Position numbers and translations under genes: made by a program
Shown here: positions 1-22,035 of the stretch, piece by piece
Numbering within the stretch: position 1 is the stretch's first letter
Layout of the letters: every line of letters starts with the position of its first letter
The notes under the pieces: generated by a model
The model's database searches: none
The model's input: only the letters and a program-made list of their open reading frames with translations
Told to the model about the DNA's origin: nothing
DNA from: Cichorium intybus
Taxonomy: Eukaryota > Streptophyta > Magnoliopsida > Asterales > Asteraceae
DNA: 64,000 nucleotides
Assembly (NCBI GenBank): GCA_023525715.1
Contig: CM042014.1
Span: forward strand, 23,955,404 to 24,019,403
Direction: 5' to 3'

Positions 1-1072
1 CTTTCACATTTACAGTCGGGATAGCCAATGAACCGACATTGCTGATCAGGTATAGGCTAGTCATGAGGTTCAGATGAACGCTACATGACCCTGGACTTTC
101 TATGTACAAGTGGGACGATCCTAGCTTTACACTTCAGACATTTTCTGCAAAACCTACTTAGTTTAAGATATGGTCGGAATATGGTTTCTATGACTGGTTG
201 AATATTCAATTCATCGGAAACTAATTGAAATGTATCTTATACATCGAGGATCGAACTATTTCGACCAATGCTCCATCATCTTCCCTAAGACACATTATAA
301 CCATTAATGTTCTTGGAAGAGAATAAACCGTGAAACATTTTCTCAGTTTATGATGTTACTCAGGTTCTGTTGATCTTATACTTCCTTTGAAGTCCTTGAA
401 CTGTTCAAGGTTTCAATTCAATCACTTATTCTGATAAGCGAAGCCATACTCGTCATACTAATTGACAAACATCGTGAAGTATAACTAATTGTGTTCTTTT
501 CGAAGATTCGAGAAATACACAATAACTGATGTGTCCGTGCTCATAATCTTAATGTCTTTTACATCTCTATGTAAATTTATGACTTTGTTAATATTGTTCA
601 AGATTTGCAATCATCACCTGACTCTAAGTCAACTGATTCCAAAATCCTATCCATTGGATCTTTGGGTGATTCATTTCTTGCCACAATGGATTTTATTAAG
701 AACTCAATTCATCATGTGACTCTAAGTCAAATGATTCCAAAGTCCTGTCCAACTGGACCTTTGGTTGAATTGATCCTTATAAAATTTCTTTTAACAATCA
801 TAGGGGACACAATTCATGAATCCAAAACACTTTGGATGCATCAACATTCAAGTCATTACCATAATGCAATTAACACACTCATACAACATTTCAATGATAA
901 TTTAAACAACCATGTGTTAAAAGAAAATCAACATTTTATTAAAACATAAATATTTGAACAATGTATTATATGATAGACAATGTCGCATGCATCTAATAAG
1001 CTAATAACAAGATTGTAATATCTAACTAAAATTCAAAACTGCATGAGCTGGAGATCCAATCCAAATGTGCTC

Positions 1073-1898
1073 CTATGCGCCAAAGTCCCGTACCCTACTG
1101 ATTCCCTTGGAGCATCTTCCAATCTTTCTGTGACTGTATCCGATCCTATGGATTCCCAATTTGAGACATCTCAGAACATGTCCAGACGATCTGGATCGTT
1201 TCCAGCTGCGTCTCCTTACTAGACTCAATCCAGAAGTAGCCGAACCAGGGGAGCTATGCCTGTCCATGAGTGACTCGTATAAAGTCAACAGTGAACGCAT
1301 TTCCACAAAGGTCTTTTCTGGTCTTCCTTTCTATACGCCTGAATAAACAGATCGTACCTATTAGTCAGCGAATCAAGTAGGATGTTAACACTCATCTCCT
1401 GACTAATTGGGTGACCAAGTTTGTACAATTCGCCTATGTATCTTTAAATCTTGAGAACATGCGAATCGATGCTACTTTCTTCTTTTAGCTTGCACTCTGC
1501 AAGTCTTTTGAAGATCCTAGCTCGTTCCTCTTCAACCGGTTCTTGAAACTTTTCCTCAACCAATTGTATTAACTCATATGGCCCCATGAATTCAAAATCC
1601 CTGCGGAACTTAGGGTCAATGGTCAATAGCATGAGGTCACGAACTTCCTCGGATTCATCAACTAAGAAGTCAGGCTCATCACAAAAAGACTTTGTGTGAT
1701 GACATGTTTCGGTGGAACCGGGATCGGATACTCAATGAGATGTAGCTTGCCAGCAATAATAAGAACCATTCTCCAATTGCAAAGCCATTCCTCATAGTTC
1801 AGGCCAGTCAGCCTTTCCATATTTAACAGGTGCTTTCTGAGGCTCTCAGAAATGGGTGAAGGAGGAGAAGGAGGAGAATTGACACTTGATTTAGACAT
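1073..1898 (-). pseudogene. Broken copia gag (UBN2-like) remnant
   Basis: Three minus-strand ORF pieces in sequence resemble plant copia gag proteins. The first (from 1898) contains LTGLNYEEWLCNWRMVL, matching the usual 'LTG.NY..W..N.R..L' start of copia gag. The second (1632 to 1444) continues with FMGPYELIQLVEEKF and an acidic helix ending in SSIDSHVLKI. The third (1306 to 1073) is Arg/Ser-rich and degraded. Stops and frame changes separate the pieces, so no full-length Gag can be made. Gag would package element RNA into virus-like particles. The corresponding region of copy 2 (about 59990-60400) is more degraded. Confidence 0.65.
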
Positions 1899-2219
1899 CT
1901 ACAAGAAACATAATTTATTAGTTTAATTTTAATCCTTTAAATAATTACCCAATTTATTATTTAATAAGGCTAGGACCCAAAATACCCCAACTATGATGTG
2001 AAGAGGGATGCAGTAATCACAACATAATGGTCATTAAGGTAGATAAACATTTATCAATTTCAGTCTTATGAAATTCCTAGATCTGTGAGATTAATTGAAT
2101 TGTTCAATGACATGCTTAATCTCAGATATGCTATACTGTTTGTGATTGGGATGCCGAGGATCACAAACTAGATATGAATAACCATGCAAATATGCTCGGT
2201 AACCTCAATGTCTTTTATC

Positions 2220-2345
2220 ATCTCTAATTGATGTGCCGGTTAACCACACACGCTCCATCAACAATGATAAATCATAAGAAACCCATTACAACTGTTTATG
2301 AGCCCCTATTAGTGTGCCGGTCAACCACACACGCTCCACTAATGT
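2220..2345. repeat. Two copies of a recurrent palindromic motif in the copia-like body
   Basis: Near 2232 and 2312 the sequence reads GTG-(T)-GCCGGTTAACC or GCCGGTCAACC followed by ACACACGCTCCA. The core GGTTAACC is self-complementary and is flanked by GTG(TG) and CACAC. The same motif recurs near 54083, 55085, 60740 and 60820 in copy 2. Function unknown. Confidence 0.6.
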
Positions 2346-3261
2346 CTCATAAAGTGTAATGTGCAATTTCATGGGTTAGCATCTTTTCACATTTTTCCTA
2401 AAGTAACTAGATTTGGGATTTTATAAAGCTATTCTAGTACATTCATTAATAACATTATACTTTTAATGAGATTAAGCTGTCCTATCAAACCCGTTCGACT
2501 AACGACCCTCCACTGATCAAGAGAGCGGTGGGTGAGAGTGGACACCCATTCAACCGCCATTTTATAGGCAGTTTCCTTATACCCTCCTTATAGACTAGCT
2601 TCGTGAATGAGGCCTACTATTGATTTGACTGACCAATTATCTTATACATATAATATTAACTTTTAATTATAATATATATAAGATGTATTTTAAACCTTTT
2701 AAAACATTCTTGGTTTATCCATTTAATTTTTCGAAATTAAACAATTAATTAAAAATTAAATTTAAACCTTAAAATGATTTAATTTATCTTTTAATTAAAC
2801 AATTAAATTAATTAAATCCACATAAGTAAAATATGTATTTTAAACCTTTTAAAATATTCCTGGTTTATCTATTTAATTTTTGGAAATTAAACAATTAATT
2901 AAAAATTAAATTTAAACCTTTAAATGATTTAATTTATCTTTTATTTAAACAATTTAATTAAAATAATTAAATCCAGATAGGTGTCACAAATTAATCAATT
3001 TAATTTAAACCTATCTTAAACCCCTTAATTTTCGAAAAACAAATAATGGGTTTAAGGTAATCCAATTATTAAATAATTAAAGTTACCAAAAAAAGAATAC
3101 CTTCTAAAACCCTATGCAAAAATCGAAAATACCAAGGGGAGGGGCTAGGGTTTCAAAAACCCTAACCCTAAAAATCGATTGGCCCTATTTAGGGTTTAGA
3201 TAAAATAAACCCTAAATTTTAGGAAAACTATTACAGCAATTCAATAAGAAAACAACCAAAA

Positions 3262-3273
3262 GCTCTGATACCA
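3262..3273 (-). promoter_or_regulatory. tRNA-iMet primer binding site, copia-like copy 1
   Basis: The plus strand reads GCTCTGATACCA, so the minus strand reads TGGTATCAGAGC, the standard complement of initiator tRNA-Met used to prime minus-strand DNA synthesis. It lies one base inside the LTR end at 3275, which fixes the element orientation as minus. Confidence 0.85.
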
Positions 3274-3274
3274 T

Positions 3275-4128
<854 letters not shown>

Positions 4129-4310
4129 TGAACCTCTTTGGATATTTGATGGCGGTCCACACGGTTCTGTTCATACCCTAGAAGGTAGGAGGCCGATAAT
4201 GTAATTTAAAAGGGTGACCATGAATATCTTCTAGGTTTCCATCTGTTGTCCGTGAATGAGGCGGCGTATGATTAATGAGGCAGAACTACATTTTACATTT
4301 TCACTTTCCA
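4129..4310. other. Unassigned 3' flank of copia-like copy 1
   Basis: Unique-looking sequence between the LTR end and the CACTA-like hairpin. No ORF, RNA gene or repeat was recognised. Confidence 0.4.
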
Positions 4311-4311
4311 G

Positions 4312-4447
4312 TAACTACAAGAAATGCCGTCAATACCGGCGTCACCTTTAGCGGCGACAGCTGGTATTAGCGGCGACAACCAAAACATGCGTTTTCTGTC
4401 GCTGCTAATACCGGATGTCGTCGCTAAAGGTGACGCCGATATTGATT
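4312..4447. mobile_element. CACTA-like terminal hairpin relic
   Basis: The block begins AACTACAAGAAATG, one base from the CACTACAAGAAA terminus typical of plant CACTA transposons. It then forms a large hairpin: 4337-4386 pairs with 4396-4445 around a short loop, both arms built from TAGCGGCGACA-type and CGGCGTCACC units. CACTA ends carry such inverted subterminal repeats. Only one end is seen, so this is a fragment or a fold-back derivative. Confidence 0.5.
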
Positions 4448-4790
4448 ATTAAGCGATCCATGTGATGTTTAATCCAAACCGTCCACCAAATGCTTGATCC
4501 AATGGTGAAAAAAGAAGCGGAAAAATTTTAGTCCACCTAAAAGTTCCAATGTTTGACTCGAGGGCTTCTTTTATTTTCCTATAAATTTATGTTGCATGTA
4601 GTCTTCAAATAGGGTGGTCGATGTCCTATGTCCAATAACATCACGTGTTTTTCATTACATCTTTCTTTTAATTATAATTTAGAGCAAATTACAGTTTTGG
4701 TCTCTATGGTTGACATGTTTTTACACTTTCCAAGATGAAGAGAGAGTAAATTATAACTAACACACACACACCCCTCTCTCTACCCCCACT
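4448..4790. other. Unassigned intergenic sequence
   Basis: No coding or structural signal beyond a short AC/CT-rich stretch near 4760-4785. Confidence 0.4.
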
Positions 4791-6035
<1,245 letters not shown>

Positions 6036-6059
6036 ACCCAATATAATTTACTCTATAAC

Positions 6060-7540
<1,481 letters not shown>

Positions 7541-8110
7541 AGAAGTTATTTCAAAAATAATTATTTTCTTCTTCATGACTTCATACATTCTTAACAGAAT
7601 TTTCTGTTTTCTTAAAGAAACATATTTTTCTAAAAATTCATTATTCCAAAATAATATTCTTTGAATTAAATATTAAAAATTAACATTATTAATTTCCATT
7701 CTTGGTAGAATAACATTTAAAAAAAATTATCTTTGATAGAATGTTATAGAAAAAATATCATCTGAACTAAAATACATCAAAATAATCACATGATTTGAAT
7801 TAAATTTCATCAAAAAAAATTATGAAAGAATAGCTTTCTGAAATATCTATTATGGCATAATCATATTCAAAAACACATTTTTATTGACAGAATAACATAG
7901 AAAAAATGTCTTATGAACTAAAATACATCAAAATGATTATATTATTTGAACTAGAATATATCAAAAGAATAACATTTTTTGAACTAAAATACATCCAAAC
8001 AAATAAAATTATGAAAGAATAACATTCTGAAATATCCATTATGAAATAGTGACATCCAAAAAACCATTCTCTTTTAAAATGTATTCTAATCAAATCCTTT
8101 ATATCCAACC
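7541..8110. repeat. Dispersed repeat R, copy 1
   Basis: Degenerate units such as GAACTAAAATACATCAAAA and GAATAACATTCT recur several times here and again at about 14750-15370 in the same orientation. Internally repetitive and non-coding. In the second location this sequence is the interior of a MULE-like element, so this copy is probably a fragment of the same family. Confidence 0.55.
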
Positions 8111-8397
8111 CGTCTCATCAAGTCAGATATTAAACATATAACAAACACTATTAGAAAAGAACTTCAGATGGATACAAGATGTAGATTCTTAATATAAAGT
8201 TATTTGAATTTTTCACATTTGTTAATACATGTAAAACAATTACATAAAACAAGTAAAATAAGTCTCTCACTAAATATTATATATATTGTCGTTCAATCAA
8301 CGACCACAATAAAGTAAATGACAATATCCGACACTTTTACCAAAATCAAAATGATAGAACACATCAAGTAACTCATCCTTATGAGCTACACGTACTT
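8111..8397. other. 3' flank of the reductase gene
   Basis: AT-rich sequence downstream of the reductase stop codon on the minus strand, likely including its 3' UTR. No specific polyadenylation site could be fixed. Confidence 0.4.
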
Positions 8398-13289
<4,892 letters not shown>

Positions 13290-13412
13290 TTGTTACGTAT
13301 GTCCAGTGATCAACCTAACTCACAATGGCAATAACACACACACGCGCTCCTTGAAGAGAGATAGAGAGAATAGCAATAACACAGACACTTCAGAGAGATT
13401 AACAGCAATAAC

Positions 13413-13484
<72 letters not shown>

Positions 13485-13540
13485 GTGTGTAGCACAGAAA
13501 TTGGTGAAGAAGGTGAGAGTATGCAACTGATATATAAAGA
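13290..13540 (-). promoter_or_regulatory. FAR 5' leader and core promoter
   Basis: On the minus strand a TATA element lies at about 13531-13536 (CTTTATATATCAG). A start site about 30 bp downstream would give a leader of roughly 200 nt. Most of the middle of the leader is a (CT)n run (13413-13480 as GA on the plus strand). CT-rich leaders are common in plant genes. The start site is inferred. Confidence 0.55.
13413..13480. repeat. (GA)n/(CT)n microsatellite in FAR leader
   Basis: About 34 GA units, CT on the coding strand, inside the predicted 5' UTR. Confidence 0.95.
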
Positions 13541-16957
<3,417 letters not shown>

Positions 16958-17406
16958 GAGTATGTGATATTGGGTGATTTTAGTGAAGTGAGATTTCAAA
17001 GGGAAATATTTGGGTCTATTTTGGCAACTTTCGACAGAATCATTTCATTTTATTATCATTTCATTTTGGTGCTAATGTTGTGGCTCTTCTTTGCATCTTA
17101 AGTGGTTTGATCCTTTTCCGATATTTCTTAGAGAGATGATTAAGGAATTTTTTTATTCCTTTCAAACTTTTTCGTTCTTTCTTTTTGATGGAAGGTTTTG
17201 AAGAGGTGGTCTGTACGTAAGTCTTGGTTTGTAGTTGAGTTAGAAGCGCAACGCAATAAAATGGTTGACTTTAAAAATAAACTTAAACAACTCAAAATTT
17301 GCTTAAAAACTTGGCATGGTGAGAAGAAAGTCATCCATGATGCTTAAAATTTGCAATTAAAAGAACAAATTTTGTTACATTGATAATCAATTATTGATGG
17401 TTTGAC

Positions 17407-18091
17407 TGTTGGTGATTGTATGTCACCAATGTGTATTTAAATGAAATGGATTAACTTGTTGACCAAATGCAATATTGACAAACATTAATCAAGTAAGAAA
17501 TGTGTGGAGTGCATACTTGTTTGAATTTGATCAAGATTCAAAGTATACTATCGTTTAGGGCGAATCCCCTAAACTAACAGGGGTCCGGAGGCAGCGCCCC
17601 TAGTAGAGGGGTCGAAGGGGCAAAGCCACTGGCTGGGGTCGAAGGGGCAGAGGCCCTGGCTGGCCTGTGTGATCACACGACCCGTGTGCTTACAAGGAAA
17701 ATTGGAAACCGATTGAATTCAGACATCACATGACCCGTTTGGGATCACACGACCCATGTGAAAGTCAACGTAATTTGTATGTGAGAAAGGACACGACCCG
17801 TGTAGACCCACACGACCCGTGTGCGTGTCGAAGCAGTTTGCAACAGAGACACCACACGACCTGTGTGACGCGCCCAGTGACAGTTTTCTGTCGGTTTTTT
17901 ACAGTTTTTATAGTCGTTTTGGTCATTTTTTCTAGTATGAAAATCATATATTCTCACACATTCTCTGATCTAGAAACCCTTTGAATCTTATCAAATCAAA
18001 GATTCGATAGTACCATCAAAATACTTTGATTTGAAAGTGTTCTACACGATTTTCAAATATCCAAGTCATTGTTTATCCCTAATTTCTAACA
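17407..18091. mobile_element. Solo LTR inserted in the LINE (TSD TTGAC)
   Basis: The block starts TGTTGG and ends CTAACA, and is flanked by the perfect 5-bp duplication TTGAC (17402-17406 and 18092-18096). No PBS, PPT or internal region is present, so it is a recombined solo LTR. It contains a GGGGTCGAAGGGGCA repeat (17600-17655) and several CACACGACCCGTGTG-type palindromic words. A copia origin is my guess from length and composition. Confidence 0.88.
17665..17870. repeat. Palindromic CACACGACCCGTGTG repeats inside solo LTR
   Basis: The word occurs at least five times with small changes (about 17676, 17727, 17743, 17790, 17808 and 17852). Each copy can pair CACACG with CGTGTG across a three-base loop. 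Such repeats in an LTR could be binding sites, but no evidence here shows a function. Confidence 0.7.
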
Positions 18092-18831
18092 TTGACTACT
18101 ATGACCGATTTTGAATCTTAGATTTCTCTTATCAAAGAGTTGGGTGAAATCGAACATCTTGAAGGTATGTATTTTGCTATAAAGTTAAAATCCAATGATG
18201 GTGGAAAGGGATGAGAACCCTAACTTAATATTTATGTCATGCCATATTGAAAAAGGTGTCTGCTAGCTATTTAGGGTGTTTTGGTGGATGGTGAGTCGTT
18301 GATTGATCCTAAAGATCCCAAAAATGAGTTTTATTTTTTCCATTACCAAGTTTGAGGAGGCTGATTTCAATAGAATTACGCAATCAAGCAATATGTTTAA
18401 GCAAGTACTACCATATCAAAGTGGATGCTATGAAGCTCCTTTTATGGTAACAAAATTAGTATACAATTTTTAATTATAGGAGTGATAAAGCTGCGTGTCT
18501 TGAAGGTTTTACTCATGCGTTTTTAGAACAATTTCAGTAGATTATTAAATCGGATATAGTCATTATTGTGATGTCATTCCGAGAAATGAGAATCATGTTT
18601 AATCCTAAAATTAAAGGGTGTAACTCTTATTTCATAGCACTTATTCCTAAGGTTTCCCAATTTACGTAAGAGATTATTGCCTAATAGCCTTATCGAGTGT
18701 CGATACAAATTTATTTCCAAACTTTTGACAAATCAGTTGGCATCGATGATCGATCCTGTAGTTTGCAATGAGCAATCGACTTCACTAAAGGCCAATAAAT
18801 CTGTAATGGTCCATTGAGAGTGAGTGTAGAT

Positions 18832-19447
18832 TAGGCATGCCAATCGTGCCGTATCGTGTTCGTGTCGTGTTAAAACTTAAACGAGTTGAAATTTCTCGAC
18901 CCCAACCTGACCCGTTTAATTAGCGTATCGTCTCAACCCGTTTATTTTCGTGTTGGGTTGGCGTGTTTAGGGTTTATACATTGTTAATGTATCGTGTCAT
19001 GCTAGATTGAAATACCAAATAGGTTGAAAAAGTAGGAGTTAGGGAGGCGATAAAAAAGAGTGAAATAGTGGAAGTAGTAATGGTTTAGGAGTCGGAGGAG
19101 CGAAACTCACAATAAGGTTAGAGAAGCGAAGTCATGGTAAGAGAAAAGTGCCCTAGTGCAATTGTAGAGTATGAGATATTAATGAAAACTATAGAACTGA
19201 AAATAAGTCTCAACTTAGGTGGCTAATTAGTGACTTCCACCTTATCTAAGGAATTAAAAGAACTTGCATATACATAAACGGGTCATTTTCGCGTCATTTT
19301 TGAGTTGAAAGTTTAGACCCTAACCCAACCCATTTAATTTTTGTGTCGTGTCGTGTCAACATGTTTAATTAAATGGATTGAAATCTCTTACCCAAACTCG
19401 CTTATTTGCATGTCGGGTTCGTGTCATGTCGAGAATTGCCATCTCTA
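18832..19447. mobile_element. Non-autonomous hAT element in the LINE (TSD GTGTAGAT)
   Basis: A perfect 8-bp duplication GTGTAGAT (18824-18831 and 19448-19455) flanks a 616-bp block. It starts TAGGCATGCCAA and its end reads TAGAGATGGCAA on the other strand, a hAT-type terminal repeat with three mismatches. GTGTCGTGT words are enriched near both ends, as expected for transposase-binding subterminal repeats. No transposase is encoded. Confidence 0.9.
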
Positions 19448-19771
19448 GTGTAGATATGATCATTAAAGTCGATTTCGAAAAGGCTTATTACTTGGTAAGT
19501 TGGAATTATTTGGAGGACCTTGTAATATTATCATGTTCTTTGGTGTTAAATCGAGGGGATGTGTTTCATCATGTTTGAGTTCTTTTATGGTATCAATCTT
19601 AACTAATAATGGGAGCCCTACTTTAGAATTTAAAGTTAAACAAGGCTTACAAGAAGAAGCTCCTTTATCTCCATGTCTTTTCATTTTAGTGATTAAATGA
19701 CTTCATATTTCTTTTAAACAAGATTTAACCAACTCTATCTTTCGAGAAGCTAGGGCAGTAAATCAAGTCAT

Positions 19772-19975
19772 AAAGGTTGATACTGGCAACCCTAACCAGC
19801 CCCATCGAACCCAGCCCCCAATGGTACTCGATGAGGGGGTATATTTTGACTCACTTAGCAGTTGGGAATCATGGGGTGTGCGTGGATAGAACCTACAACC
19901 TATCTGTTATCAAGCCAAAGTCTCTCCATGCCTTACCAACTGAGCTACACGCCAGGGGCTTTAGATATGGTAGAA
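19772..19975 (-). mobile_element. tRNA-derived SINE
   Basis: On the minus strand the head reads GGCGTGTAGCTCAGTTGGTA, an RNA polymerase III A box, followed about 45 bases later by GGTTCTATCC, a B box. The head resembles a tRNA but lacks a proper anticodon stem and a matching acceptor end, so it is a SINE head rather than a tRNA gene. A body of about 120 bp follows to the left. It is inserted within the LINE. A target duplication was not resolved. Confidence 0.65.
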
Positions 19976-20900
19976 AATGACGGGTTAGTAATTCCTCACT
20001 TATTATTATTTTTTTGCTATTGTTAATTCTTCGAGAATGTTGACAAGAAGATGTAAGAAGCATTGTCAGAATTTTGGATGTTTTATCTTGTATTATTTCT
20101 TATGATAAATTTTCATAAAAGTAACTTATTAGGGGTGTGTGTGTATATATATGTATTACTTCATTATAAGTGGTGTTGGTATTTCCTTAATGGGGCTAAT
20201 TTCTTATGGGTTAAAATCATTAGTTCTCTTCATGGATCGTATTATGGTTGTGGTGTAGATTTTAGAAGAGGAAGGTATATGGGGTTTTGAGTAATATAAT
20301 GAACGCTTTTGTTCAACTTCGTTATAGAGAGTTGTATTTGACTATTTAAAAAAAAAGTGTGTAATGGTTCTTTTACGAGATTTTAAGACGTATGGATTGG
20401 GGATGGTTCTTTAAGCTCTCGCCTTTCCAAGATTATATGCTTTGGAAAGTGAAAAAAGGTTTTTAATTCTAGATTCGTTGATGGTGTTTAGATTGGCATG
20501 TGGCCGCACCAGTCGTGAGGAATTATTTTAATTTGATAGTATTAACGAGATGCTTAAAAAGGTGGTTCTTTTGTATCAACCGGAAAGATAGATTGTGGAT
20601 TTTGTTTGACAAAAATGTTAACAATTGCATCAATTAGTAGATGTGGAGGTTTAGATGCGATCGGAGATTCAAAGCTACCCCTCCTCTACGGTGCGATTGG
20701 TGGATTGTGTTAAATCTTCTACGTTTAATTGGATCAAGTATAGAGGTGGATTTAAATCTCTCAATTGGTTAGAGTGGTCTATGTTGCCCATGTAATTTGT
20801 TTTGTCTCGGTTGTAATTTCTCTCTTTGTACTTTGCCCATCTACAATCTTTTTAGATGTGGCTTTTTCTTTTTAATATATTTGCCAGTTCCAAAAAAAAA

Positions 20901-22035
20901 TATGTCATTTACACATTGGAACCATAATCCCTTATTTTTATATTGCCACTGGCTTCTTCTATTTGAGGATTATTGATGTTGGAGACTTGGAGGGATATTC
21001 ATTCCCCTCCGTAGTTACTATTACTGAATGACTCTCTTCGATCGATACGATGTGTCTTTCATTATTGCAGAGACATTGCCTTGATGTGCTCATCCGAACA
21101 ACGGCGTGGGTGTTGTTTTCCAAATGGCGATGTGGATATTGTCATCCAAAGGACGTTGTTGGATTCCTTACTTTTCCGATTAGAGAAACCATCAAAAGAT
21201 TTTTTTTAATATAATTGCTTCAGACGTATTTTTGAATTCTCATTAGAGGAATCAGACTGAAAGTCAATTGGACCAGGTGATTACAAAATCCGATTTATGC
21301 TATTAATGGTTTGTAATCTTTTGCTATTTTTAACTTCTCGATAGTCTAATATAATGTTAGTGGTTAGATACATTTGTTGTTAGTTGAGTTGGTTAAGTTA
21401 ACATATTTATTAACGTATTACAAAAAGAATCATACTTTTAAAGTTGAAAGCTTTTTACGATGGTAGATATTTAAAGTGGAATGGTTTTCACCAAGCCATA
21501 ATTTTCATATGTAACATTAATGATAACTTTTACAACAGTATTAGTATTTAACTATTTATGAAGGTGTCTTTTATAATATCATAAAGTCAGTCATGTTTTA
21601 AAAGTTTTGGCAATAAAGTTAATAATGTTCTACGTCAATAATGGATTACAAGTTCAATTATAACCTACATACTTTTTACCGATCTATAGCAAGTATAGCT
21701 ATGATGACTAATATAATTATAAAGTTGGTAGAGAAACAATAACTCTTGATTTAATAATTTAACATGATTGTTACTGTTTTATACATGTGTACACAGTCAC
21801 ACTATGTGAACGAATTTCCTCGTATTTATTTTTGATCAATTACAAGCTTTCCTAATCTAGAGAGCAACAAACTTCTACGATTCACTCATTTGTCCGTCTA
21901 TTAACTTTTTTGGAACCGACAAATATATAGATAAGAGCCAAACTAGTAGGTAGCTAGAAGGGCAGAGGAGCAAATATGATGTTTGTTATTACATACATTT
22001 CTCAATGAAAGAGAATATTACATACATATTTTTTT
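20901..22035. other. Unassigned intergenic sequence
   Basis: No intact ORF, RNA gene or transposon terminus recognised. The first 300 bp may be further degenerate retroelement sequence. Confidence 0.35.

Larger units (their letters stand above)
1..3260 (-). mobile_element. Internal region of copia-like LTR retroelement, copy 1 (cut by window edge)
   Basis: This is the body of an LTR element read right to left from its primer binding site near 3262. It aligns over most of its length with about 58360-61740, which belongs to a second copy. The only recognisable coding remnants are gag pieces at 1662-1898, 1444-1632 and 1073-1306 on the minus strand. Long stretches (about 1920-3250) are AT-rich leader without coding potential. 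No reverse transcriptase or integrase motif was found inside the window; the rest of the element lies to the left of position 1. The call rests on the PBS, the LTR and the second copy. Confidence 0.75.
16958..20900 (+). pseudogene. Degenerate LINE (non-LTR retrotransposon), 5'-truncated and nested
   Basis: Endonuclease and reverse transcriptase remnants run left to right in several frames. ILGDFSEVRFQRE (about 16965) matches the LINE endonuclease GDFNEVR motif. LKQLKICLKTWHGEKKV follows (about 17285). CNSYFIALIPKV (about 18620) is the RT segment before the catalytic domain. IIKVDFEKAY (about 19455) corresponds to the 'KVDFEKAYDSV' RT motif, then LEFKVKQGLQEEAPLSPCLF where active LINEs have 'KQGLRQGDPLSPFLF'. 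INFHKSNLLGV (about 20110) is the next conserved block. The 3' end has the usual GTGGCTTTTTCTTTTTAATA tail and an A run at about 20892. Many stops make it inactive. It contains three younger insertions. Confidence 0.85.

Noticed and set aside
1161..1346. Plus-strand ORF in copy 1 and its counterpart at 59703-59888
   Set aside because: Antisense shadow of the minus-strand gag remnant; conserved only because the two element copies are related.
3140..3230. Telomere-like AAACCCTAA words (also at 61580-61700)
   Set aside because: Only a few imperfect copies, in both copia-like elements at the same place before the PBS. They belong to the element leader and not to an interstitial telomere.
19870..19960. 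tRNA gene on the minus strand
   Set aside because: A and B boxes are present, but the anticodon arm and acceptor stem do not fold properly and a SINE body follows, so it is a tRNA-derived SINE head.
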